From: Roseburia_C amylophila | GTDB lineage: Bacteria; Bacillota; Clostridia; Lachnospirales; Lachnospiraceae | Assembly: GCF_025567465.1 (NCBI RefSeq) | Contig: NZ_JAOQKI010000021.1 | Span: forward strand, 1-47,642 | Direction of reading: 5' to 3' | Length of the DNA stretch: 47,642 bases | In this document: piece by piece, positions 32,607-40,002 of the stretch | Layout: each line of letters begins with the position of its first letter | Position numbering within the stretch: position 1 is the first letter of the stretch | The notes under the pieces: model-generated | What the model saw: the letters and a program-made list of their open reading frames with translations, nothing else | Database searches by the model: none | What the model was told of the DNA's origin: nothing | Position numbers and translations under genes: made by a program

Positions 32607-33502
32607 AATTCTGCCCCCTTTCCACTTTCTGAATGCACTTCCATATAGCCGTCCTGCATCGTCACAATCTTTCGTGCCAGATACAGGCCAATCCCGATTC
32701 CATCCTCATCATGGACTTCCGGTTCCCGGTAAAACCTTTGAAAAATCTGTGCCTGATGTTCCGCAGGGATTCCCCTTCCGGTATCCCGGATGCTGATTTT
32801 TCCAAAAACCTCCTGTTCCATTACTGAAATATAGATGCTTCCCCCTTTTGGAGTATATTTCACTGCATTCTCTAAAAGATTAAAAATTGCTTCCTGTGTC
32901 CACTTGGCATCGCAAAACAGTTTCAATGTCTCCGGGCAGTCCATATGGACAGAAATCTCTTTTGCTTCCGCTCCCGGTACCACTGCCGCAACCGCTAGTC
33001 CTAACACCTCAAAAATCTTTGTGTCCTTTTCACATATTTCTATGATTCCGGTTTCCAGGCGCGAAAGCTTCACCAGACTCTGCATCAGGAAATCCAGCCG
33101 TTCTGTCTGTTTTATCAGCTTTCCAATACACTCCTGCCGCCGCACCTTATCTTCCTGTTCCTCTTCTAAAATTTCCAGATATATTTTAATATTCGCCATT
33201 GGCGTTCTGCCCTGATGGGAAATGTCAGAAATCAGCTCTTTTATCTGTTCTTTTTCCTTATGGCTCTGTCGGTTCTTCCTGTTCCAAACATCCATAAGCT
33301 CCTGCAAATCTTGATAAATCTTATCCCAAAGGCTGTCCTTAAACTCCGCTTCATTTCCAATGTCTTCACCTGCTTTCATCAGCGTCAGACACCGCTGTAG
33401 TTCTTCCGTAAAATCATAGATTTCCTTCTTCTGCCGATACAGTCTGACTAGAAGATAACTTATCACAATGCCACAGCCTGCTATTATTCCTATCGCAACC
33501 AT
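32582..33502 (-). CDS. Sensor histidine kinase with a single short membrane anchor
   Basis: 306 residues. One N-terminal helix (about 1-22) serves as anchor and there is no extracytoplasmic sensor domain. A coiled segment leads to the phosphoacceptor His96 (SDISHQGRTPM). The N box is ENAVKYTP (about 211-218), G1 DTGRGIP (240-246). Kinases without a sensor domain usually take their signal from the transporter beside them, as in Bce-type modules. It starts with 13 bases overlap with the response-regulator gene. Confidence 0.92.
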   Translation of the reverse strand: MVAIGIIAGCGIVISYLLVRLYRQKKEIYDFTEELQRCLTLMKAGEDIGNEAEFKDSLWDKIYQDLQELMDVWNRKNRQSHKEKEQIKELISDISHQGRTPMANIKIYLEILEEEQEDKVRRQECIGKLIKQTERLDFLMQSLVKLSRLETGIIEICEKDTKIFEVLGLAVAAVVPGAEAKEISVHMDCPETLKLFCDAKWTQEAIFNLLENAVKYTPKGGSIYISVMEQEVFGKISIRDTGRGIPAEHQAQIFQRFYREPEVHDEDGIGIGLYLARKIVTMQDGYMEVHSESGKGAEFCIYLPMK

Positions 33503-34158
33503 TGATATCCCATCCCATATACATTTGAAATATATTTGTGTTCCGCATCCTCTATCTTTCCACGGAGCCGGTTCACATTGACTGCCAGTGTGTGTCGGTC
33601 CACATATGCTTCATCACAGTCCCACAATTGCTCTAACAGCACATTATAAGAAAGCAGCTGTCCTGCATGTTCAATAAATAAGCGTAACATCCGAAATTCC
33701 GTAGGTGTTACCATGCACTCTTTCCCCTCTATTTCTACCTTGACCCGGTCAAAGTCTATCCGCAGATATCCATCTTCATAAATATTTCTTGGATTTTCCG
33801 TCTCCCGTTTTAAAATGACCGCTATCTTCTTTAGCAGAATATGTATGGAAAATGGCTTTGTCACATAATCCTCTGCTCCCAACTCATACCCGGATAACAC
33901 ATCTTCTTCCAAATCTCTTGCCGTAAGAAACATGACCTTTACTTTCCTGTGCTCCATAATCCATTTACAAAAGCCAAAGCCCTCTCCATCCGGAAGATTT
34001 ACATCCAGTATCATAAGCGAATATTCCTGCTGCAAACCCGCAAGCTTTGCCTCCTGAGTGGAATAGGCACTTTCTGTCTCATACCCTGCCTGCTGCAGTG
34101 CAAAGCAAATTCCCTGGTTCAGTTCCCGGTCATCTTCCACTACTAATATTCTATCCAT
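33490..34158 (-). CDS. OmpR-family response regulator
   Basis: 222 residues. Receiver domain with acidic pocket Glu8/Asp9/Asp10, phosphoacceptor Asp52 (MILDVNLPDG), Thr79 and Lys101 (VTKPF). The C-terminal winged helix (about 125-222) has the OmpR-type TPTEFRMLRLF start. It is first in the operon behind a good promoter with an inverted repeat upstream. Confidence 0.94.
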   Translation of the reverse strand: MDRILVVEDDRELNQGICFALQQAGYETESAYSTQEAKLAGLQQEYSLMILDVNLPDGEGFGFCKWIMEHRKVKVMFLTARDLEEDVLSGYELGAEDYVTKPFSIHILLKKIAVILKRETENPRNIYEDGYLRIDFDRVKVEIEGKECMVTPTEFRMLRLFIEHAGQLLSYNVLLEQLWDCDEAYVDRHTLAVNVNRLRGKIEDAEHKYISNVYGMGYQWLR

Positions 34159-34238
34159 CTTCCCTAAACATCCTTTTTCTTATCTGTTGTCATTCGTTTT
34201 TTTCTTTCCTACTTTTCCCCGCTTCATTCCTATGTCTC

Positions 34239-34267
34239 ATTATACAAATGCTTCCTACATCGCGCAA
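34239..34267 (-). promoter_or_regulatory. Promoter of the response-regulator operon
   Basis: Minus strand TTGCGC (34262-34267), 17-base spacer, TATAAT (34239-34244). The 228 bases between this operon and the nim gene hold this promoter, the inverted repeat and a terminator. Confidence 0.7.
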
Positions 34268-34278
34268 CGAATAGATTG

Positions 34279-34292
34279 TCACAGTTTTGTGA
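34279..34292. promoter_or_regulatory. Inverted repeat TCACA-N4-TGTGA upstream of the response regulator
   Basis: TCACA, GTTT, TGTGA, centred about 20 bases upstream of the -35 box. It resembles the TNACA-N4-TGTAA operator I recall for BceR-like regulators, with one difference in the right half. Autoregulation is inferred. Confidence 0.55.
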
Positions 34293-34312
34293 TAAATGAT
34301 TTTGGATAGAAA

Positions 34313-34345
34313 AAAGCAGGAATTACACTTTCATAATCCTGCTTT
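34313..34345 (-). terminator. Terminator of the nim-type gene operon
   Basis: AAAGCAGGA(A)TTA pairs with TAATCCTGCTTT with one bulged A, loop of eight bases; the minus strand then has a T run (TTTTTT). It lies about 40 bases past the stop of the flavoprotein gene. Confidence 0.8.
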
Positions 34346-34386
34346 CTACTTTATCAATATTTCTTTGTCAATCTCCTGTTATTCTG

Positions 34387-34875
34387 TTACTTTTTCAACC
34401 CTTCCGGAACCGGTCTTCTTTTTGCGCTGAATTCGCTTACATCAATCCGAATCACATTGACAATGGATACCAGTTCTTCATTAAAAGTAAAATCTCCTCC
34501 GGTCTGGCATTTCATCAAAATAGAAAGTGCCTGCATTTTCTCATTTACATCCTCTACAATCACAGCTTTCCCTTTTCCCACAACACAGGAATAGGAATTG
34601 CCATACTGGCATGCCACCTTTCCTTCAAATGGCACCACATCACACTCCATTTCAAAGCATACCTTCGGATTTTTCTCTATTAAATCATACTTATATCCCT
34701 TCTTTGCTCCATGAAGGTAAATCACCATTTTCCCAGCTTCATAGGTATAGCCGTAATTCATCGGTAACACATAAGGCTGGTCACCATCCACAAGTCCGAT
34801 ATGCACAATCTTGCAGGCATCCATAATCTTAAGGATTTCATTTATATCTGTTACTTCACGTTCTCTTCTTGTCAT
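34387..34875 (-). CDS. Pyridoxamine 5'-phosphate oxidase-like flavoprotein (Nim type)
   Basis: 162 residues. The split beta-barrel start DINEILKIMDACKIVHIGLVDGDQPYVLPMNYGY and LHGAKKGYKYDLIEKNPKVCFEME match FMN-binding PNPOx-like proteins of the NimA group. Some relatives reduce nitroimidazoles, but most are uncharacterised house flavoproteins, so no resistance claim is made. It starts with ATGA overlapping the upstream 62-residue gene and is followed by a terminator. Confidence 0.87.
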   Translation of the reverse strand: MTRREREVTDINEILKIMDACKIVHIGLVDGDQPYVLPMNYGYTYEAGKMVIYLHGAKKGYKYDLIEKNPKVCFEMECDVVPFEGKVACQYGNSYSCVVGKGKAVIVEDVNEKMQALSILMKCQTGGDFTFNEELVSIVNVIRIDVSEFSAKRRPVPEGLKK

Positions 34876-35060
34876 GCTTCTTCTCCTCCAAGTACATCAA
34901 ACATATCTTTCTTTTCTTCTATGCACTGTAATAAAACTGCTAAATATTCGTCTTGTTCATTAAACTCTAATTCTATTTCTCCATTTGGGTCATAACCAAA
35001 AATACCTTCATACTCTTCTCTTGCTTTTTTTAATTCATCTGTTTCTTTTCCATAATACAT
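34872..35060 (-). CDS. Small acidic protein coupled to the Nim-type gene
   Basis: 62 residues, very acidic (many Glu and Asp), with one Cys (QCIEEKK). I do not recognise a family. It begins MYYGKETDELKKAREEYEGIFGYDPNGEIE, with GGAAG eight bases upstream, and its stop overlaps the flavoprotein start. Such short acidic proteins could be a folding or redox partner of the flavoprotein; that is only suggested by context. Confidence 0.7.
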   Translation of the reverse strand: MYYGKETDELKKAREEYEGIFGYDPNGEIELEFNEQDEYLAVLLQCIEEKKDMFDVLGGEEA

Positions 35061-35135
35061 TATTTCATCTTCCTTTCAATCTTTATATGTTTCTCCAAAG
35101 ATTTTTGAAAGCCTTCCTAACACCTCATTATCTCA

Positions 35136-35164
35136 ATCATAAAGCATTCTACCTAATTACGCAA
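35136..35164 (-). promoter_or_regulatory. Promoter of the 62-residue gene and Nim-type operon
   Basis: Minus strand TTGCGT (35159-35164), 17-base spacer, TATGAT (35136-35141). Upstream (35180-35240) three TGAAGATG motifs occur on the plus strand; otherwise the 260-base stretch to the tRNA terminator is unremarkable. Confidence 0.6.
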
Positions 35165-35270
35165 ACGCTTCTTTTTCTCCTTTTGAAGATGAAGGGGTTC
35201 AAAAATGCCCTTGAAGATGGGGTGAAGATGAATATTTGGGCTTACTTAGCACTACTTCCGATTACTCACA

Positions 35271-35313
35271 AAAATGGCGGAAACACTGTATTTATCAGCA
35301 TTTCCGCCATTTT
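35271..35313 (-). terminator. Terminator of the first tRNA operon
   Basis: AAAATGGCGGAAA pairs perfectly with TTTCCGCCATTTT around 17 bases. The minus strand continues TTTTTGTG. It lies eight bases after tRNA-Lys. Confidence 0.85.
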
Positions 35314-35320
35314 CAACTAC

Positions 35321-35393
35321 TGAGACATCGGGGATTCGAACCCCGGACAACTTGATTAAAAGTCAAGTGCTCTACCAACTGAGCTAATATCCC
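35321..35393 (-). tRNA. tRNA-Lys (anticodon TTT)
   Basis: Begins GGGATATTAGCTC, anticodon arm CTTGA-CTTTTAA-TCAAG, T arm CGGGGTTCGAATCCCCG, discriminator A. CCA not encoded. Confidence 0.95.
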
Positions 35394-35463
35394 ATACATA
35401 TTTAGTTCGATAAGTGCTCTTTCCAAATCCTTTTGGAATTCTTCAAGATACATCGCAACTTAA

Positions 35464-35535
35464 CTGGGCTAGTTGGATTCGAACCAACGTATGCAGCAGT
35501 CAAAGTGCTGTGCCTTACCGCTTGGCGATAGCCCA
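35464..35535 (-). tRNA. tRNA-Gln (anticodon TTG)
   Basis: Begins TGGGCTATCGCCAAG (U1 as in tRNA-Gln), anticodon arm CAGCA-CTTTGAC-TGCTG, acceptor closed by TAGCCCA with discriminator G. Confidence 0.95.
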
Positions 35536-35571
35536 TCAATTTTACAAAAGATGCTCTAACCATCGCATCAA

Positions 35572-35646
35572 GGTGGATACAGGGATTCGAACCCTGGGCC
35601 TCCAGAGCCACAATCTGGCGCGCTAACCAACTGCGCTATACCCACC
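35572..35646 (-). tRNA. tRNA-His (anticodon GTG)
   Basis: Begins GGTGGGTATAGC with the extra G at -1 paired to discriminator C, anticodon arm CCAGA-TTGTGGC-TCTGG. Confidence 0.95.
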
Positions 35647-35691
35647 ATAAGATTCCGGCCATCAGGCGGTCTCTCTTCCCTCTCGGGAAAA

Positions 35692-35737
35692 TGTGCTCGA
35701 AGGGATTCGAACCCCCGACCCACGGCTTAGAAGGCCG
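35692..35737 (-). tRNA. tRNA-Arg (anticodon TCT), 3' part only
   Basis: The anticodon loop, variable loop, T arm and acceptor 3' strand are present: CGGC-CTTCTAA-GCCG gives anticodon TCT. The 5' half lies in the N run that starts at 35738. Confidence 0.85.
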
Positions 35738-35987
35738 NNNNNNNNNNNNNNNNNNNNNNNNNNNNNNNNNNNNNNNNNNNNNNNNNNNNNNNNNNNNNNN
35801 NNNNNNNNNNNNNNNNNNNNNNNNNNNNNNNNNNNNNNNNNNNNNNNNNNNNNNNNNNNNNNNNNNNNNNNNNNNNNNNNNNNNNNNNNNNNNNNNNNNN
35901 NNNNNNNNNNNNNNNNNNNNNNNNNNNNNNNNNNNNNNNNNNNNNNNNNNNNNNNNNNNNNNNNNNNNNNNNNNNNNNNNNNNNNNN
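35738..35987. other. Assembly gap of 250 N
   Basis: 250 unknown bases. It must contain the 5' half of tRNA-Arg and the transcription start of the tRNA operon, and may hide further tRNAs. The length equals the second gap, so it is probably nominal. Confidence 0.95.
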
Positions 35988-36016
35988 ATTATATTATAGC
36001 ATATACCAATTGTCAA
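35988..36016 (-). promoter_or_regulatory. Perfect consensus promoter of the tRNA operon
   Basis: Minus strand TTGACA (36011-36016), 17-base spacer, TATAAT (35988-35993). The -10 box abuts the gap. Confidence 0.85.
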
Positions 36017-36071
36017 CATTTATTTTCAAATTTTTTCAAAAAATTTTTACAACTCCGAATCTTGCCCCAAT

Positions 36072-36581
36072 TTATAAAGGTTTTTTGGTTTTTTCTTCTT
36101 CAGAAAGATATTTGAGCTGATAGTCCGGAGTACCATTTGCGTCTATTTCCATCACAATATAAGACGGCAGATGACCATCCTGACGAGGATATGATGTGCT
36201 GCCCGGATTCAATGCCACTACACCATGATCCTTTTCTATAAGCGGTCTGTGGGTGTGTCCGAACATCACAATATCCATGCCTCTTCCCCTTGCCTCTTTC
36301 TTGATATCCTCCAGACCGGCAGAAACATAATAGTAGTGTCCATGGGTAATCAATGCTTTTAATCCTCCGATTTCAATTTCCTTTTCTTTCGGAAGTTCAG
36401 AGAAAAAGTCATTATTTCCTGCCACAATGTCCAGTGGACATCCTGCCAGTTCCGCAATATAGTCCTCATAACCTTCTGCATCTCCCAGATGAATCATACG
36501 GTCAAAAGGTCTTTCTTTTTCCATAATCGTTATCAGATTTTCATGTTTCTTATGGGTATCACTTACTATCAATACTCTCAT
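36072..36581 (-). CDS. YfcE/MJ0936-type metallophosphoesterase
   Basis: 169-residue calcineurin-like phosphoesterase. Metal-binding motifs in order: SDTHKKHE (residues 7-14), HLGDAEG (about 31-37), GNNDF (about 54-58), THGH (about 79-82) and GHTHRP (about 108-113). Relatives hydrolyse phosphodiesters in vitro; the physiological substrate is unknown. It follows rdgB by 13 bases in the same operon, a common clostridial pairing. It is last in the operon; the next feature is the tRNA promoter. Confidence 0.92.
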   Translation of the reverse strand: MRVLIVSDTHKKHENLITIMEKERPFDRMIHLGDAEGYEDYIAELAGCPLDIVAGNNDFFSELPKEKEIEIGGLKALITHGHYYYVSAGLEDIKKEARGRGMDIVMFGHTHRPLIEKDHGVVALNPGSTSYPRQDGHLPSYIVMEIDANGTPDYQLKYLSEEEKTKKPL

Positions 36582-36594
36582 CTTTTATCTTCCT

Positions 36595-37194
36595 TTATGA
36601 TAAACCTTTTCCCATGAGTGCTTCTTTCATTGCGCGTAATGCTTTTCCACGATGGCTCATTTCATTCTTCTTATCCGGTGGCAAGCTTGCTGTGGAGCAG
36701 TTATATTCATCCACATAAAAGATTGGATCATAGCCAAATCCATTTTCACCCTGAGGCTCAAATCCAATATATCCCTCAATTGTCTCACGGGTTACCAGTG
36801 TTTCTTTATCCGGTAATACAGCCGCAATTGCACATACAAAGCGTGCGGTCCGCTGTTCCTTTGGTACTCCATTCAGACGATCCAAAAGATTCTGGTTTTT
36901 TATGGTATAAGAGGTATCTTCTCCCATATAACGGGCGGAATATACACCCGGTTCCTTATTCAGATAATCAATTTCCAGACCAGAATCATCAGCTAAAACA
37001 ATAGCATCTGTATATGCTGCCACAGCATTTGCCTTAATCAGTGCATTTTCTTCAAAAGTAGTTCCATTTTCTTCAATATCCACGCTGATTCCGGCTTCTT
37101 TCATAGAAAGAATCTCTACATCAAGATCCGATAAAATCATGCGGATTTCTTTCATCTTGTCCTTGTTTCCTGTTGCAAATATTATTTTATTCAT
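36595..37194 (-). CDS. rdgB: XTP/dITP diphosphatase (RdgB/HAM1)
   Basis: 199-residue house-cleaning nucleotide pyrophosphatase that removes dITP and XTP. It begins MNKIIFATGNKDK, the Ham1 signature, and shows FEENALIKANAVA, LADDSGLEIDYLN and the C-terminal FGYDPIF and SHRGKALRA motifs. GGAGGG precedes the ATG at 37194; the longer in-frame start would overlap the amidase gene. The start lies one base past the amidase stop. Confidence 0.95.
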   Translation of the reverse strand: MNKIIFATGNKDKMKEIRMILSDLDVEILSMKEAGISVDIEENGTTFEENALIKANAVAAYTDAIVLADDSGLEIDYLNKEPGVYSARYMGEDTSYTIKNQNLLDRLNGVPKEQRTARFVCAIAAVLPDKETLVTRETIEGYIGFEPQGENGFGYDPIFYVDEYNCSTASLPPDKKNEMSHRGKALRAMKEALMGKGLS

Positions 37195-37195
37195 C

Positions 37196-38275
37196 TTAAT
37201 ATCCCTCCTGGAATGCCCGGTAAATTGCATTATAAATTGCCTGTGCTGCCTCTTTCTGATATGCTTCATCATTCAACCGGTTCAGTTCATCCTGATTTGT
37301 CATAAAGCCTACTTCTATCAATGCTACCGGCATCTCTGCTGTTCGTATAATATAAATCTCGTGTCCTTTTACAATTCCCTTACTGGTACTTCCTAACGCC
37401 GCTGTCATTTCTTCTAAGCAAATCTGGGCTAACTGCATACTTCCATTTTCCTCAGATGCCTTCTCTTCATCATACATGACTGCTGTTCCGTTGATACTGG
37501 ACATTCTTCCGCTCTTGGTAGAATTATTATGTACGCTGATAAAGAGGTCTGCCCCGGCTTTGTTTGCCATATCTACACGCTGTTCAAGACTTGGATTGCT
37601 GTCATCCGTTCTCGTATAGTAGACTCCGACGCTCTCATCTCCTGCTTCATCAAATAATTCCTTTACTTTAAGCACTATAGCAAGGTCAATATCTTTCTCA
37701 TTAATGCCCTGCTTTGTAGCTCCCGGTGCATTTCCACCATGTCCTGCATCTATTACCACAACTTTATCATAGACTTCATGTGGTGTCAAAAAATCCATAT
37801 AAATATAATGCTCGTCAGATGTCTTTTGTAATTCCACCACACTATCTAAAGAGATCTCAATTACACCATATTCCGACTCACTTTCATAAGTCAGATTATC
37901 TATATGATAGCTCTTTCCTATCATGGGATAGTTATAAAGATAATTCTCATCTGCTCCCGGAATTTTAATGATAATGGTCTGGGTCAGATAGTCATTTTCT
38001 ACGCTGACATCTTCCGGTGTCACATTTTCCGGTAACGCAATACGAAGCTGCTGGTCAAAGCTGATGCCCTCCTGGCTGTCTACATTTGCCGTATTATACT
38101 GCAGCATTTCCAGCGCATCCATATTTTCCTTGCGCTCGATGGCTTCCTGTGCCCGAAGTTCCCTGTTTTCCTCTGCCCGGATATGAAGTTGTGGAAAAAA
38201 CAGCAGCGTTCCTGCCACAATAATGCTTATGGCAGTAATAATCACGGTAGCTGCTTTAATAACTTTCTCTTCCAT
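37196..38275 (-). CDS. N-acetylmuramoyl-L-alanine amidase with AMIN-like domain
   Basis: 359 residues. An N-terminal helix (about 5-27) anchors or exports it. A beta-rich AMIN-like domain (about 65-150) precedes the Amidase_3 catalytic domain (about 172-358) with zinc ligands His179 (IDAGHGG), Glu193 (GINEKDID) and His249 (ISVHNNS), and catalytic Glu321 (IEVGF). It would cut the peptide from peptidoglycan. I use the ATG at 38275; an upstream TTG inside the protease gene is less likely, though its ribosome site is weak. It follows the protease by 11 bases. Confidence 0.9.
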   Translation of the reverse strand: MEEKVIKAATVIITAISIIVAGTLLFFPQLHIRAEENRELRAQEAIERKENMDALEMLQYNTANVDSQEGISFDQQLRIALPENVTPEDVSVENDYLTQTIIIKIPGADENYLYNYPMIGKSYHIDNLTYESESEYGVIEISLDSVVELQKTSDEHYIYMDFLTPHEVYDKVVVIDAGHGGNAPGATKQGINEKDIDLAIVLKVKELFDEAGDESVGVYYTRTDDSNPSLEQRVDMANKAGADLFISVHNNSTKSGRMSSINGTAVMYDEEKASEENGSMQLAQICLEEMTAALGSTSKGIVKGHEIYIIRTAEMPVALIEVGFMTNQDELNRLNDEAYQKEAAQAIYNAIYRAFQEGY

Positions 38276-38286
38276 CCCGCTCTGAC

Positions 38287-40002
38287 TTACCTTTCTTTTG
38301 CATATGCTTTTATACAAAGATTTGCAGACTGGGTTTCTTCTACATTTTCCCAGTTCTTGCCGTTGGTACTGATATATCCCTCTCCATCGGAAAGATCTAC
38401 GTTTCTGGTTGATTCATCTGCCTTATATTCAATTGCCATTGGATGCACGGAATCCGGAGTCTTTATCATCAGTACAACGGCAAATTTTTCTCCCTTGTTC
38501 ACTGCAATTTTCTTATCAAAAGTAACGGTATAGAAACCTGCATTATCAAACTTTCCGGAAGCTACTTTCTGCCGTTTGGACAGACTTTCCCTTCCATCAT
38601 AGTCCTTTACTACATATACTTCATATTCCGTATTTTTTCCGGTTGCATAGAAGCCTGCTGCCTCTAAATTCTCATTGTTTTCCGCTATATATACATTTGC
38701 TCCGTAAATGGTATCACGGTTGTATCCCAGCTGACCGACCCAGCCACATAAATCGGACTGATAAATCGTATCATAATTATCGGTATCTTCTACTCCGGTA
38801 TAAACCAGATTGTGAATTCCTACATTGGTATCATAATAAGAGACATAGAATACCCCATTGTCTCCAAAATCTTTTCCCCAGCTGTTCTGGCAGATAAATG
38901 CACCGTCTCCCTCTAAATCTCCCGGGAAATTCTCTTTTGCATAACTGTCATCCCAACCAATAATCGCCACATCATGATTCGGCTTTTCTGAACCAACATA
39001 GCAATAAGAATTGGTCTCCTGATTAAAATATTCGGAACGGCTATTGACATTCTGCAGTGTACTGTAAATAGAAGTCTCGACTGCACCATATTTAAAAACT
39101 GCCTCTTTAATCTTCTCCAAATCCTTGCTTTCAATAATCTGCGCTTCCTGCACATGTTTGACCGGAGCTAAATTCTTTGTCAGCTCACCGTCATATGGGT
39201 CGTCCTTTTCCAATACAGGTCCCTGCCATGCAGTCAGATATGCCAGACTCATAGTATACTCTCCACCATCATTCTGTCCTAATCCAAAACTGTTTCCAAG
39301 GCTCATGTTATCGGTGGAAAATATATCATTTTCTTCCGGAAGCAGCATGGATTCCAGTGCTGCCAGAGAAGATGCAGCCCAGCAGGTTCCCTTATTTCCC
39401 TGGTTCTTCACCTGCGGTGCTCTTCCTCTCTCCCGCAAGTCATAATGAGATGGCAGAATGCTTGTCTCAGAAGAAGTATTCACCACCACTGCTTCATTTT
39501 TATTAACATCCCAGGCATAAGAATAACCAAGCTTCGAAGCAATGACTTCTGCCGGCACATAATAACGGTCATCAATCCGTGTCAATGTAGAAGAAAATTT
39601 CTCCTTCTCATCATTTATCTGTACTTCCTGGTCATCTAAGCTCATCCACAAGCTGTCTGAATATTTTTCTATCAAAAGAGCCGTGTCATCGTAAAGATGC
39701 ACGCTGCAGTTATAACTGTCCCGAATCAAGTCCAATGGTACCATCAGATTCAGATTTTCATCCATATAGATTCCATTGTGCTTGTTGGTATATACTTTAT
39801 TATCAATCGCTACCGTAAGATTCTTCTCATTGATGCTTTTTGCAATCAGAGGGTTCCAGTCGCTGCTCTGCAAATCTGCACCACGGAACTGTCCGATTTC
39901 TTCGGTTACACCCTTAAAATTGGCAAATTTCAGTATCAATGCAAGAACTAAAAGTAACGTGAATACTACATATCTCTTAGAATAACGTACTTTTTCCCTC
40001 AC
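38287..40002 (-). CDS. Membrane-anchored papain-like (C1A) cysteine protease
   Basis: 571 residues. N-terminal helix (about 10-26), a region like copper-amine-oxidase N-terminal domains (about 60-175, with VPLDLIRDSYNCSV and YYVPAEVIASKLGYSYAWD), then a C1A papain fold with Gln201 (KNQGNKGTCW), nucleophile Cys207, His343 (NHDVAIIGWDD) and Asn373 (CQNSWGKDFG), all catalytic residues intact. A C-terminal beta-sandwich (about 410-565) resembles the lectin-like domain attached to such proteases. It starts at a GTG overlapping the methyltransferase stop. An exported protease beside an amidase points to cell-wall or surface-protein processing. Confidence 0.9.
   Translation of the reverse strand: MREKVRYSKRYVVFTLLLVLALILKFANFKGVTEEIGQFRGADLQSSDWNPLIAKSINEKNLTVAIDNKVYTNKHNGIYMDENLNLMVPLDLIRDSYNCSVHLYDDTALLIEKYSDSLWMSLDDQEVQINDEKEKFSSTLTRIDDRYYVPAEVIASKLGYSYAWDVNKNEAVVVNTSSETSILPSHYDLRERGRAPQVKNQGNKGTCWAASSLAALESMLLPEENDIFSTDNMSLGNSFGLGQNDGGEYTMSLAYLTAWQGPVLEKDDPYDGELTKNLAPVKHVQEAQIIESKDLEKIKEAVFKYGAVETSIYSTLQNVNSRSEYFNQETNSYCYVGSEKPNHDVAIIGWDDSYAKENFPGDLEGDGAFICQNSWGKDFGDNGVFYVSYYDTNVGIHNLVYTGVEDTDNYDTIYQSDLCGWVGQLGYNRDTIYGANVYIAENNENLEAAGFYATGKNTEYEVYVVKDYDGRESLSKRQKVASGKFDNAGFYTVTFDKKIAVNKGEKFAVVLMIKTPDSVHPMAIEYKADESTRNVDLSDGEGYISTNGKNWENVEETQSANLCIKAYAKER

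Noticed and set aside
33490..34158. Calling the module a bona fide BceRS-AB system
   Set aside because: The permease has two FtsX halves and the kinase one helix, so only a Bce-like operator and layout are claimed.
35170..35240. TGAAGATG repeats as an operator
   Set aside because: Three short copies in AG-rich sequence with irregular spacing are not enough to claim a site.
34985..35323. Leu/Phe-rich plus-strand open frame next to the tRNA operon
   Set aside because: It overlaps the 62-residue gene, its promoter and the tRNA terminator, and has no ribosome site.
35402..35626. Open frames through the tRNA cluster
   Set aside because: They are translations of tRNA-Gln and tRNA-His genes, not coding regions.
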